Part shown: positions 1 to 7,955 of the stretch, piece after piece
Layout: each line of letters starts with the position of its first letter
Position numbering within the stretch: the stretch's first letter is position 1
DNA from: an uncultured Mycoplasmatota bacterium
GTDB taxonomy: Bacteria; Bacillota_I; Bacilli_A; RF39; UBA660
DNA length: 10,700 nt
Assembly: GCA_948437815.1 (NCBI GenBank)
Contig: CAOJKG010000028.1
Coordinates: 1-10,700 of the forward strand
Direction: 5' to 3'
Translations under genes and position numbers: made by a program
Notes under the pieces: model-generated
What the model was told of the DNA's origin: nothing
The model's database searches: none
Seen by the model: the letters and a program-made list of their open reading frames with translations, nothing else

Positions 1-956
1 CCACATAAACATGGTTCATTCTTCTCAGGTAAAATTGTATTTTCTTTAATGGTTTTTAATGTGTTGCCATTGCAGGTCCATATTGGTATGTAATTCAATG
101 CTTTTTTTATTTCTTCTAATAAATCTGTAATATTATCAGCGATATTATTTAATGTTTCTTCATCATTTAAATTAAATCCTACATATAATACTAAATCATT
201 TATAATTAAATCTATATATTTTGGCTCTAAATGACTTTCTAAAAAACTTAAAAATGCAAAAATTCTTTCTTCAAATAAATTTATTTTATATTTTCCGATA
301 CTTATAATACTTTCTAAACTATAGTCGTTAAGTTTGTAATATTCTTTTTTTAATTCTAGAATATCTTTGTAATAATAATGTTCTAAAGATATAACATATT
401 CTTTTTTTTGATATTTTATAATTGCTATTTTATGAGATAATTTAGAGTTGCTTTCAATATATTTTTTTAAATCTTTAATAGTCATATTAATATAAGCTTT
501 AGCTAACAGATTTATGAATTCTTCTGTTTCAACAACATTATATATTCTAGTAAGCCCTAGAATAACACTATCTGTTACATCTTTAAATGAATATGCTTTC
601 TCATTATATATATTTAAAGCCATTTTAACATAATTTATAATATCTTCAGGTATGTAGTAATTGTCTTCCTTTAATATTAAATAGTTATTTTTAAGATTAG
701 TTACAACAACATACTCTAAATAACCATAATTGTCATGAATGTCTTTCTCATTAATTAAGGATTTTAAACTTTCTATTTCTTCTATTGTACATAGCTTTAA
801 GATAATTTCTGGATTACTTTTATAAAGTGCTATTATTTCATTATATATTTCTGTTCTAGTAATACTTTCATATTCTTTTGGATTTAATACTACTCTTTTA
901 TAAAAGTTATATACTTTGTTTTTGTCTTCTTTGGAAATGTATTCTTTTAATGTCAT
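1..956 (-). CDS. Uncharacterised protein with a C-terminal SEC-C zinc motif, 3' end outside the window
   Basis: An open frame of 318 complete codons runs off the left edge without a stop. It starts at the ATG whose A is also the last base of the ezrA stop (TAATG), with GAGGA nine bases upstream inside the ezrA end, so its translation is probably coupled to ezrA. The protein is rich in Lys, Glu, Ile, Tyr and Asn and looks mostly helical, with no signal peptide or membrane segment. I recognise no domain in the body. The last visible residues, NEPCLCG, match the beginning of the SEC-C motif (CxCGSGKKYKKCC type), a short zinc-binding tail known from SecA and many unrelated bacterial proteins, where it usually ends the protein. 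The stop is therefore probably only some 10-20 codons beyond the window. Function is unknown. The frame and start are well supported; the SEC-C call rests on a partial motif. Confidence 0.85.
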   Translation of the reverse strand, partial: MTLKEYISKEDKNKVYNFYKRVVLNPKEYESITRTEIYNEIIALYKSNPEIILKLCTIEEIESLKSLINEKDIHDNYGYLEYVVVTNLKNNYLILKEDNYYIPEDIINYVKMALNIYNEKAYSFKDVTDSVILGLTRIYNVVETEEFINLLAKAYINMTIKDLKKYIESNSKLSHKIAIIKYQKKEYVISLEHYYYKDILELKKEYYKLNDYSLESIISIGKYKINLFEERIFAFLSFLESHLEPKYIDLIINDLVLYVGFNLNDEETLNNIADNITDLLEEIKKALNYIPIWTCNGNTLKTIKENTILPEKNEPCLC

Positions 957-2671
957 TATTTATATTCCTCTATTAATCTCTTGTGTATTCCTGGTTCGAC
1001 AATATTTATAGCATTTATAGCTTGTTCTAAACTATTTTTAAAATTACCTTTAAAAAAAGAATTTTCAGCTTTAATTAACCCTACTTCAACTTCTTTGTGA
1101 ACTGCTCGATAACGATTGCCATAAACAATTGCTGTTTCAGCCATTTTGGCTGTTTTAATAGCTTCCTTAGTCGTATTATATACCTTTAATGTTAAATCTC
1201 TTGCAGTATCTACTCTTGTATTTAATGTCTTAATGGAAATTGGCCTTTTATCTAATTCTGTTACCATTATATTTATAGCTTCCGCAGCTTCCCCTAGTTC
1301 AATGTAAAAGTTTTTGGGAGATACTGGTAATTTATAACTTTTAATATTCATTTTTGCCATATTTAAAATACGCTTCATTTCATCTAGTTGCTCTCTAGCT
1401 CTTTTTTCATCTTCTTTTAGACTGGCTAGACTTCTTAAAGTTTGATCTAGTCTATCTTCTACTTTACTTAATTTAGAATTGACTATTTCCATTTCTTTAG
1501 AAAGTCTTGAATATGCATATGTATGCTTACGATGCATATCAATGACGTTGTTATATTCTTCTTTTATTTCTAATATTTCATTATGAATGCTCTCTAATAC
1601 ATTTAAATCTTCATCACATAAATCATAACTGTACTTTAAATCATCTATTTTTTTGGTTAAATCAGTACTTATCTTCTCTAATTTAGTTGCTTTTAATAAA
1701 ATACTTCTTTGATAATCATCAAATATTCTTTTGGATGCTTTTTCTTTGTCAAAATTATGATATAAAGAGTCAAAATAGTCAAGAATTGTTTTTAATTCAA
1801 AAACACTATCTTCTAAATTTAAAACATTTAGCCTACCAAAAATATCATTAAGTTTTTTCTCTGATTCTGTAATGTTATAAGGAATATTTAAATATTCTAA
1901 ATTGTAATTTTCTTTTTCCATTCTATTTGTTATCTTACTTACGTCTTCTATCTTTGCTGGTATAAGTTTTTTACCCATAATAATTATAGAAGGAGCCTCT
2001 TCAATAACTATTTTTAAATTGCCAATAGTATCGTCAATTGCTTTTACTATTTTTCCTACTTCTGTATATTCATTTTTATCCATGGCTACTTCAAAAGCAC
2101 TAAATAATTTGTCAACATTCTCAAATTGTAATTCTAATGGTTTTTCAACCTCACTATATTCATTTTTATTGGTGTTATATTTTGTAAGAATTGCACGATA
2201 ATCTGCTTTAAGTTTTGTTATTGTTTCACGATTTTTTTCTTCACTTAAAGTTATTTCTTTTATTTCATCTAATAAAAAGTTTGATTTAGTTTTAACATAA
2301 GCGATTTGTAATTCTAAAGAAGCTATTTTTTGCTTTAATGTTTTATAGTCTTTTTCCACAAAAGAATCTTCTATTTCAACTAAAGCATCAGTAATTTTTG
2401 GTACTTCCATCTCTTTTATTTCTTTTAGACGAAGACACCAATTATCATACTTTTTTTGCATAGTATCATTGTTTACTAAAGCATTAACTTTATTTAACTC
2501 GGATAAAATAGATGCGTTAACTATTAAGTTTTTATCACGCTCTAAATTTGTAATCTCGTCTTTATATTTTTTTTGTTCTTTTTTGTTAATTAAATTTAAT
2601 ACCAAAATTATAGTTATTACTGTAAAAATGTAATATAAAGCTCCGATTAATATAAAAGTAGTTCTGCTCAT
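956..2671 (-). CDS. ezrA: Septation ring formation regulator EzrA
   Basis: EzrA is a membrane-anchored regulator of FtsZ that restricts Z-ring assembly to midcell and links it to wall synthesis in Bacilli. The 571 residues fit the family (about 560-570). One hydrophobic segment at residues 6-28 is followed by a short basic stretch, the N-out/C-in anchor typical of EzrA. The rest is a long charged coiled-coil protein with no other membrane segment, matching the spectrin-like cytoplasmic domain. Family-like features include the N-terminal region with SELNKVNAL and the tail ending IVEPGIHKRLIEEYK, close to the usual 'ALE..EPG' end. GGGAAGTGGGAT precedes the ATG. A promoter lies just upstream, so the gene leads its own unit, and its stop overlaps the next start. 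EzrA diverges quickly, so the identification rests on architecture plus scattered motifs. Confidence 0.85.
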   Translation of the reverse strand: MSRTTFILIGALYYIFTVITIILVLNLINKKEQKKYKDEITNLERDKNLIVNASILSELNKVNALVNNDTMQKKYDNWCLRLKEIKEMEVPKITDALVEIEDSFVEKDYKTLKQKIASLELQIAYVKTKSNFLLDEIKEITLSEEKNRETITKLKADYRAILTKYNTNKNEYSEVEKPLELQFENVDKLFSAFEVAMDKNEYTEVGKIVKAIDDTIGNLKIVIEEAPSIIIMGKKLIPAKIEDVSKITNRMEKENYNLEYLNIPYNITESEKKLNDIFGRLNVLNLEDSVFELKTILDYFDSLYHNFDKEKASKRIFDDYQRSILLKATKLEKISTDLTKKIDDLKYSYDLCDEDLNVLESIHNEILEIKEEYNNVIDMHRKHTYAYSRLSKEMEIVNSKLSKVEDRLDQTLRSLASLKEDEKRAREQLDEMKRILNMAKMNIKSYKLPVSPKNFYIELGEAAEAINIMVTELDKRPISIKTLNTRVDTARDLTLKVYNTTKEAIKTAKMAETAIVYGNRYRAVHKEVEVGLIKAENSFFKGNFKNSLEQAINAINIVEPGIHKRLIEEYK

Positions 2672-2696
2672 ATTATCCCACTTCCCTATGATTATT

Positions 2697-2726
2697 ATTC
2701 TATCACATTATGGGGGTATTTGTCGA
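2697..2726 (-). promoter_or_regulatory. Vegetative promoter of ezrA
   Basis: On the minus strand TCGACA (2721-2726, one mismatch to TTGACA) is followed after 18 bases by TAGAAT (2697-2702). A TGA directly precedes the hexamer, giving an extended -10. Transcription would begin near 2690, about 20 bases before the ezrA ATG, leaving room for the ribosome binding site but little else. The placement between two genes and the good match make this one of the clearer promoters in the window. Confidence 0.65.
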
Positions 2727-2799
2727 GGTGTAGTAATATTTTTATTATAAAAAAATTAAAGAAAAAAACTATATATTAATATGGATTAACTATTACAAA

Positions 2800-4452
2800 T
2801 TAATAATTTATTTTTCTTACTCTTTCTAATTTTTGAGCTATATTTAGTTTTTGTTTTTCATTTTCGTGATTTGATAAAGCTCTTTCTATTTCAATTAATA
2901 GTTCTTCATTGTCTATAATTAGTTCTTGAGCTTGTTTAATTAATTCTTTAAATTCTTTTTTCTTGGCCTCAACATCTTTGTTTTCATATTTTATTCTTCG
3001 ATATGAATTAATTATAATTTTAGTGCAAGATATAAAGCTGTAAGTATCTAATTGTTCCTTAAATATTTTATTTAAACCGTCTTCTATTAAAGAACGATTA
3101 GCAAAATACTCTACTATTAGCAAGATGCCAAATAATAAAATCCATAAATCATCTAATTCTTCTATTGTATCTAATTCATCAACATTTATCTCTTTTAAAA
3201 TGTAATAAGCTTCTTTATAAGTATCATTTAAAGATAGTTCTTCTATTGTTTCTTTAGTAGTACTTCCTACAAATCCAAGACTTGTAAAGTCTAATTCTAG
3301 TATTTCTTCCAAAGTAATATCTTCAGATCCTGTCAAGTCATATGTTGTAACTTTTCTTGTATATACGCCACTAAGTAAATCTTTCTCTCCATATGGCTCA
3401 TATTTGTAAAGGTATTTACCATTTTTAGCTTCTTTACTTAGAACATAATCTTCTTCTACAAATTCTTCAGAAATCGTACTATAAGTAGTTGTAGTAACTT
3501 TGTATTTTTTCTCTTTTGATATTTGTCTAGATAATATAAAGGACCCTACTGCAAGGCTTGTGATTATTCCTATAGAAGTAATAAGTCTAAGAGCTTGCTT
3601 TCCTATTTTTTTATATTCTTCTCTTTTCTTATTTTGAGCCTCTTGAGCTCTTTCATTAGCCTCAGAAATTCTCCGCTTAATCTCTTCATCTAAATTTATA
3701 ATTTTTTTATAATAGCTTTCAAAATCATTAGTTAATCTCTTTAATAATTTTTGGTGTTCTTCATAACTTGTTGTACTACTAACAATTAAACTTATTAATT
3801 CTTTATTTACTAAATTAGCATTTAATCCTTCGCTTTCAATTTCATATTTTTTATTAACTAATGCTTGATATTTAGCTTCTTTTAAATTAAGGCCTTCTAA
3901 TTCCCTAATAATTTCTCTTTCTATATATGAAATGTCAGTATCATTTTTGCTTACTTCATTTAATACTATACTAGTACCATTTAATCGTATTTCTATTTTA
4001 ATAAATTCATATGCTAAATGATATATTTCTTCAACTAGAGGACCTTCTACATCATAGTCTAGAGTATCAGAATTTTTTATTTCTTGTAATAATTCCAATA
4101 ATTTTGTACTATGTTTTGGTAATTCTTGTTTATTATGATTCTCACTAGCTAAAAATAGTTTTAAAGAACCACAAAAACTAGCTGTTTTTAAATATATGTC
4201 ATATTTTATTAGTTCACCATACATTATATCTAGCTTATTTATTGCCTTATTATAAGCCATATTTAAAACATCTGTTTCCATATTAGTGAAAATAGTTTTA
4301 ACGTTGTTTGTTTTGGCAGCATCTAACTCCGTTCTTATACCTTCTAATAATTCATTGTATGTAGAAATATTTAAGCCTATTTTTTCCATTCTTTCTAAAG
4401 TATTTTGAACTTTCCCAAGTTTTGCATTATACTCTATAGCTTTATCATTCAT
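2800..4452 (-). CDS. Unknown two-pass membrane protein with coiled-coil cytoplasmic arms
   Basis: I do not recognise this family. I place the start at the ATG at 4452 (MNDKAIEYNAK), giving 550 residues, because AAGGAG sits eight bases upstream. An in-frame ATG at 4503 would add 17 residues but has no ribosome binding site and lies inside the predicted promoter. Residues 1-285 are helical and charged with coiled-coil character, ending in a highly polar stretch (about 255-285). A hydrophobic segment follows at about 288-308. Next comes a region of about 125 residues, beginning with a Thr-rich stretch (KVTTTTYSTISEEF), rich in Tyr, Glu and Asp, probably outside the cell. A second membrane segment is at about 435-451, then a charged helical tail of about 100 residues. 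The expected topology is both ends in and the middle domain out. It is a single-gene unit with its own promoter, just before ezrA. An envelope or division-related role is conceivable from location only. Confidence 0.85.
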   Translation of the reverse strand: MNDKAIEYNAKLGKVQNTLERMEKIGLNISTYNELLEGIRTELDAAKTNNVKTIFTNMETDVLNMAYNKAINKLDIMYGELIKYDIYLKTASFCGSLKLFLASENHNKQELPKHSTKLLELLQEIKNSDTLDYDVEGPLVEEIYHLAYEFIKIEIRLNGTSIVLNEVSKNDTDISYIEREIIRELEGLNLKEAKYQALVNKKYEIESEGLNANLVNKELISLIVSSTTSYEEHQKLLKRLTNDFESYYKKIINLDEEIKRRISEANERAQEAQNKKREEYKKIGKQALRLITSIGIITSLAVGSFILSRQISKEKKYKVTTTTYSTISEEFVEEDYVLSKEAKNGKYLYKYEPYGEKDLLSGVYTRKVTTYDLTGSEDITLEEILELDFTSLGFVGSTTKETIEELSLNDTYKEAYYILKEINVDELDTIEELDDLWILLFGILLIVEYFANRSLIEDGLNKIFKEQLDTYSFISCTKIIINSYRRIKYENKDVEAKKKEFKELIKQAQELIIDNEELLIEIERALSNHENEKQKLNIAQKLERVRKINY

Positions 4453-4460
4453 ATAAACAT

Positions 4461-4466
4461 CTCCTT
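4461..4466 (-). promoter_or_regulatory. Ribosome binding site that sets the start of the 550-residue protein
   Basis: AAGGAG on the minus strand lies eight bases before the ATG at 4450-4452. No comparable site precedes the longer in-frame ATG at 4501-4503, so this site decides in favour of the shorter protein. Confidence 0.8.
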
Positions 4467-4474
4467 GTTTTTTT

Positions 4475-4503
4475 ATTCTAACATAATTTTTTAGGGAAAG
4501 CAA
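4475..4503 (-). promoter_or_regulatory. Extended -10 promoter of the 550-residue protein gene
   Basis: On the minus strand TAGAAT (4475-4480) is preceded directly by TGT, forming an extended -10. A weak -35, TTGCTT (4498-4503), stands 17 bases upstream. The predicted start near 4468 leaves a leader of only about 15 bases, just long enough for the AAGGAG site. A terminator for the preceding gene lies immediately upstream, which supports a new transcription unit starting here. Confidence 0.55.
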
Positions 4504-4506
4504 ATT

Positions 4507-4537
4507 AAAAGAAAGTGCTTATCTTTCACTTTCTTCT
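4507..4537 (-). terminator. Intrinsic terminator overlapping the spoIVB stop codon
   Basis: On the minus strand an arm AGAAGAAAGTG (4527-4537) pairs with CACTTTCTTTT (4507-4517) around a nine-base loop: nine Watson-Crick pairs, a G-U pair and an outer A-U pair. The descending arm ends in T's and runs into AATTT. The loop contains the spoIVB TAA at 4519-4521, so the ascending arm is the last codons of spoIVB. The stem is AU-rich and the T run is short, so termination strength is uncertain. Confidence 0.6.
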
Positions 4538-5490
4538 AACATTGTTATTATAAATAAACCATATCCACTTTTAACATTGTCGGTTATAACATGTGTGACT
4601 GCTCCGACTAATTTACCGTTTTGGACTATTGGAGAACCACTCATACCTTGAACTACTCCTCCAGTACTATTTATTAGTTTTTCATCAATTATGTCAAAAG
4701 TTATATTTTTTATATCGCTATTTTCATTGATTTTGGTAATTTCAATATCAAATTTTTCAATGTTTTCACCATCTATTACCGTATAAATCTCGGCTTTACC
4801 AATTTTAACTTCATCTTTATTTGCTATACTAATTTTCTCAAGATTGTTATAATCATCCTTATATGTTCCATATATTCCATATTTGGTATTCTTAGTTATA
4901 TCTCCATAATTGTTACTATAATAGAATTTGGCATTTTTACTTCCTGGTTTACCATCAATACTTTCAGTTATACTACTTATTGAGTTTTTAAATATAGTTC
5001 CTGTTCTTACTTCAATTATTTTGGAAGTATTAGATTCAGTTATTTCATGACCTAAGGCACCATAAATATTTGATTCTGGGTCTATAAATGTTAAAGTCCC
5101 TATACCTGTAATACTGTCTTTCACATATAAACCTGTTTTATACATTCCATCTTGTTTTACTAGTTTTAATGTTGTTGTTTTTTCATTTTTATCTCTTTTA
5201 TAAGTTATCTCAACAGTATTGTTATCATCCATATTGTTTTCAATTGCTTTTGTTAGTTCATTAATACTATTTACTTCTTCATTACCTATTTTTAAGATTA
5301 TGTCTCCCTCTTTTAAACTAGTTTTTGGTAAACTTCCTTCAACTTTATAAAAACCTATAACCATTATACCTTCTGCTTTTATGTCTATTCCAATCGTTTT
5401 ACCACCTAGTATAACCTCGTTTGAATAAGCAAGGGCATTTAATGGTGATAAGGCGAATAAACATAAAAAAACTATAAATTTCTTTTTCAT
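4519..5490 (-). CDS. spoIVB: SpoIVB-type PDZ serine peptidase (sporulation)
   Basis: SpoIVB is a secreted serine peptidase that, in Bacillus, is made in the forespore and cleaves SpoIVFA to release pro-sigma-K processing in the mother cell. Here the 323 residues start with a basic, hydrophobic signal-like segment (1-22, MKKKFIVFLCLFALS...ALA). A PDZ domain follows (about 30-110, with PKTSLKEGDIILKIGNEEV), then the S55 peptidase domain. Catalytic residues can be placed by the family motifs: His148 in GALGHE, Ser284 in QGMSGSP, and Asp269 exactly 15 residues before the Ser, as with D363/S378 in B. subtilis. The C-terminal part AVTHVITDNVKSGYGLFI is also characteristic. It is shorter than B. subtilis SpoIVB (about 425). 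AAAGGGTG precedes the ATG. It follows proS by 73 bp with no terminator seen, so read-through is plausible. Identification is strong; whether this organism sporulates cannot be told here. Confidence 0.95.
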   Translation of the reverse strand: MKKKFIVFLCLFALSPLNALAYSNEVILGGKTIGIDIKAEGIMVIGFYKVEGSLPKTSLKEGDIILKIGNEEVNSINELTKAIENNMDDNNTVEITYKRDKNEKTTTLKLVKQDGMYKTGLYVKDSITGIGTLTFIDPESNIYGALGHEITESNTSKIIEVRTGTIFKNSISSITESIDGKPGSKNAKFYYSNNYGDITKNTKYGIYGTYKDDYNNLEKISIANKDEVKIGKAEIYTVIDGENIEKFDIEITKINENSDIKNITFDIIDEKLINSTGGVVQGMSGSPIVQNGKLVGAVTHVITDNVKSGYGLFIITMLEESER

Positions 5491-5563
5491 ACTCTTTCAC
5501 CCTTTAATAGTATGGCTTTTTAGAAAATTTATAGTTTAGTAATTTATGTAATTTTGGTATTTT

Positions 5564-6985
5564 TTAGTATTGACGACCAAAATATAAACGATATTTGGCC
5601 TCTTTACCACAACATACACATGGACCACTTATTTTTTCATCTTCAATTAAACAACGACTTTTCATACTAAAATCATCTTTAATTTTTTCTTCACAAGAGG
5701 CATCACCACACCAGTTTGTTTTGATAAATCCTGGTTTATTCATGGCAATTTCTGTAAATTCTTCATAGTTTTTAGCATCATAAATCATTTCGTCTCTTCT
5801 TTTTAAGGCTTTTTCATACATACTATCTTGAATTTTTGGAAATAAATCATTTAATTCTTCTATTACGTTGTCAATTTTAACTTTTATTTTTTCTAATGTA
5901 TCACGTCGAACAATAGTAACTTCATTATTTTCTAAATCACGCATACCAATTTCTATTCTAACTGGATATCCTTTAACCTCAGCTTCAGCGAATTTAAAAC
6001 CTGGAGTTTTATTGCTATTATCTACTTTAAAGCTAATATTACTATTTTTTAAATCATCACTAATTTTATTAGTAATATCGGTTATTTCTTCTTTATCACC
6101 AATTGGTATAATCATAACTTTAGTAGGTGCAATATTAGGAGGTATTACTAGCCCTCGATCATCACCATGGACCATAATTAATGAACCAATCATTCTTGTT
6201 GTTACACCCCAACTTGTTTGGAATGGTGTTACTAATTTGTTTTCTTTATTTAAAAACTCAATTCCAAATGCTTTCGCAAAACCATCACCAAAGTAATGGC
6301 TTGTTCCATTTTGTAAAGCAACTCCATCATACATCATCGCTTCTAGTGAATATGATGCCTCGGCACCAGCGAATTTTTCTTTTTCAGTTTTTTTACCAAT
6401 TATTACTGGTATAGCTAAATAGTTTCTTTGGAAATCTTCATACACATGTAACATTCTAAGTGTTTCTTCTATTGCTTCTTCTTTAGTAGCATGCATTGTG
6501 TGTCCTTCTTGCCATAATATTTCTCTACTACGTAAAAATGGTCTGGTGGTTTTTTCCCATCTGACAATTGTACACCACTGATTATATAACTTTGGTAAAT
6601 CACGATATGATTTAATAATTTTTTTATAATAATCGCAAAATAATACTTCACTTGTAGGCCTTACACACATTCTTTCTTCTAATTCATCTTTACCACCATG
6701 TGTTACCCAAGCTACTTCAGGCGCAAAACCCTCGATATGATTTTTTTCGACATTTAATAAACTTTCAGGGATAAACATCGGCATTTGAACATTTTCATGT
6801 CCTGTTTCTTTGAACATTTTATCTAAGATATTTTGCATACTTTCCCATATAGCATATCCATAAGGACAAATAATCATACTTCCTTTAACATTTGAATAAT
6901 CAACTAAGTTCGCTTTAGTTACAACATCAGTATACCATTTGGCAAAATCAACATCACGACTAGTTATATCTTCTAATCCTTTCAT
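5564..6985 (-). CDS. proS: Prolyl-tRNA synthetase, compact type with C-terminal zinc domain
   Basis: This enzyme charges tRNA-Pro with proline using ATP. The 473-residue class II synthetase is of the archaeal/eukaryote-like type, without the editing insertion of the long bacterial form. Motif 1 lies near residues 35-75. Motif 2 includes RPTSE (109-113) and RWEKTTRPFLRSREILWQEG (142-161). Motif 3 is around TTRMIGSLIMVHGDDRGL (262-279). An anticodon-binding domain follows at about 285-385. The C-terminal zinc domain has Cys426, Cys431, Cys456 and Cys459, spaced almost as in Thermus thermophilus ProRS. The protein ends in FGRQY, the conserved C-terminal tyrosine whose carboxylate reaches toward the active site in that family. 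AGGAGG lies seven bases before the ATG and overlaps the xseB stop (TAGGAGG). No T-box leader is possible in this tight junction, so expression follows the operon. Confidence 0.98.
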   Translation of the reverse strand: MKGLEDITSRDVDFAKWYTDVVTKANLVDYSNVKGSMIICPYGYAIWESMQNILDKMFKETGHENVQMPMFIPESLLNVEKNHIEGFAPEVAWVTHGGKDELEERMCVRPTSEVLFCDYYKKIIKSYRDLPKLYNQWCTIVRWEKTTRPFLRSREILWQEGHTMHATKEEAIEETLRMLHVYEDFQRNYLAIPVIIGKKTEKEKFAGAEASYSLEAMMYDGVALQNGTSHYFGDGFAKAFGIEFLNKENKLVTPFQTSWGVTTRMIGSLIMVHGDDRGLVIPPNIAPTKVMIIPIGDKEEITDITNKISDDLKNSNISFKVDNSNKTPGFKFAEAEVKGYPVRIEIGMRDLENNEVTIVRRDTLEKIKVKIDNVIEELNDLFPKIQDSMYEKALKRRDEMIYDAKNYEEFTEIAMNKPGFIKTNWCGDASCEEKIKDDFSMKSRCLIEDEKISGPCVCCGKEAKYRLYFGRQY

Positions 6986-6996
6986 TTGTAAGCCTC

Positions 6997-7212
6997 CTAT
7001 TCATTTATTTCAAAATCTACTAATTCTTTGTTTTCTGTTAGTATTTTATTTACTTTTTCAGTGGCAGTATTTAACTTTTCACTACAATATTTGGCTAATT
7101 TCATAGCTTCAGTATATTTATCAATGGCATTATCTAATTCTACACTCCCACTTTCTAATTCTTTTACGATTGCTTCTAATTCTTTTAAAGCGTCTTCAAA
7201 TGATTTTTCCAT
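6997..7212 (-). CDS. xseB: Exodeoxyribonuclease VII small subunit
   Basis: XseB is the small helical subunit that binds, in several copies, the C-terminal coiled coil of XseA to form exonuclease VII, which degrades single-stranded DNA from both ends into acid-insoluble and then smaller oligonucleotides. The 71 residues are of normal length. The N-terminal part SFEDALKELEAIVKELESGSVELDNAIDKYTEAMKL is the family signature, in particular ELE.IV..LE.G...L..A...Y. The ATG shares one base with the TAA of the upstream gene (TAATG), with AAGGAG seven bases upstream. It is separated from xseA by a 247-codon gene, which is unusual. Confidence 0.97.
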   Translation of the reverse strand: MEKSFEDALKELEAIVKELESGSVELDNAIDKYTEAMKLAKYCSEKLNTATEKVNKILTENKELVDFEINE

Positions 7213-7955
7213 TATTCTTCTCCTTCTTTCTTTTCTCTTGCTCTAATTCTTTCTCTTATATCACTCATATCAAAATCATTAAATGCAGTATTTAATATTT
7301 CAGGCCATCTTTCGGTGATTATTTGTTCTTTGGTAGCACTTACTCTTTCTAAGTCTAGAATAAAATCTCCTTTTTCTGCTTGCAAAGTTTGTATTTCGGC
7401 ATATAATTCTGTATTTCTAGCTGGTAAATCCAATATATCTCTACGATACTCATCAATACATTTTATTATTTCTTCTCTAGTACCACTAAGCTCTACAAAA
7501 GTATAATTTTTCTTTAATCTATGTAATTCTATTATACTATCAAGTTTAGTTCCAATAAAATACAAAGAAATAAGTGCACTAATAGTCAAAATGCCTGGTA
7601 TTCCTCCACCAATAATTATAACACTAATTAAAAAGATGGTTATTAAAGCTAAAATAGGAAAAGAAATAATTTCAAACCATCGCTTATTTTTTACACAATC
7701 AAGATATTCTTGAGTTAAATTTTTTAATATACTTTCAATAATATATAAAATAATATTTTTATTTTCAATCCCTTCTACTGTTTCTCTTTTTTTATCAATG
7801 TTTTCAAGACTTTCTTTTAAACTTTTAATAGATTCATCGGTTGTGCCAATTTTGACATTATTTCTATTTATTTCATTTTGCTTAATACTAATTTGTTTGT
7901 CTAAACGCTCAATGGCTTCTTTTAATTTTTTTTCCAATTCACTAAATCTATCCAT
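7212..7955 (-). CDS. Unknown coiled-coil protein with a membrane hairpin, between xseA and xseB
   Basis: I do not recognise this family. The 247 residues start with a heptad-rich charged helix (1-60, FSELEKKLKEAIERLDKQI...). They continue into a hydrophobic pair of segments (about 96-115 and 119-136) joined by a tight Gly-rich turn (GGGIPG), and end in a second charged helical region (150-247). Both ends should lie on the same side, probably the cytoplasm. It overlaps the xseA end by eight bases (ATGGATAG) and the xseB start by one base, with a strong AAGGAGG before its ATG, so it is an integrated operon member and not a spurious frame. The layout of coiled coil, two membrane helices and coiled coil resembles that of the 550-residue protein nearby, but I see no sequence similarity by eye. 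A link to exonuclease VII is suggested only by position. Confidence 0.9.
   Translation of the reverse strand: MDRFSELEKKLKEAIERLDKQISIKQNEINRNNVKIGTTDESIKSLKESLENIDKKRETVEGIENKNIILYIIESILKNLTQEYLDCVKNKRWFEIISFPILALITIFLISVIIIGGGIPGILTISALISLYFIGTKLDSIIELHRLKKNYTFVELSGTREEIIKCIDEYRRDILDLPARNTELYAEIQTLQAEKGDFILDLERVSATKEQIITERWPEILNTAFNDFDMSDIRERIRAREKKEGEE

Noticed and set aside
2740..2799. Terminator after the 550-residue protein gene
   Set aside because: The only stem (GTTAAT/ATTAAT around CCAT) is six pairs, nearly all A-U, and the T runs start several bases later. In DNA this AT-rich I cannot separate it from chance.
4453..4503. Longer start (ATG at 4503) for the 550-residue protein
   Set aside because: It has no ribosome binding site and falls within the predicted -35, while AAGGAG stands at ideal distance from the ATG at 4452.
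5506..5535. Sporulation-type promoter (CATACTA, sigma-G/E-like -10) in front of spoIVB
   Set aside because: The -10-like box at 5508-5514 would start transcription inside the ribosome binding site at 5498-5505, and no convincing -35 stands at the right distance. Read-through from proS is at least as likely.
5868..6414. Plus-strand open frames opposite proS, and similar plus-strand frames opposite ezrA, xseA, xseB, the kinase and nusB
   Set aside because: They mirror strongly supported genes, have hydrophobic Ser/Leu/Phe-rich compositions typical of antisense of AT-rich genes, and lack recognisable domains or convincing ribosome binding sites.
6469..6651. Second minus-strand frame inside proS
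   Set aside because: It lies wholly within the conserved catalytic domain of proS in another frame and has no recognisable features.
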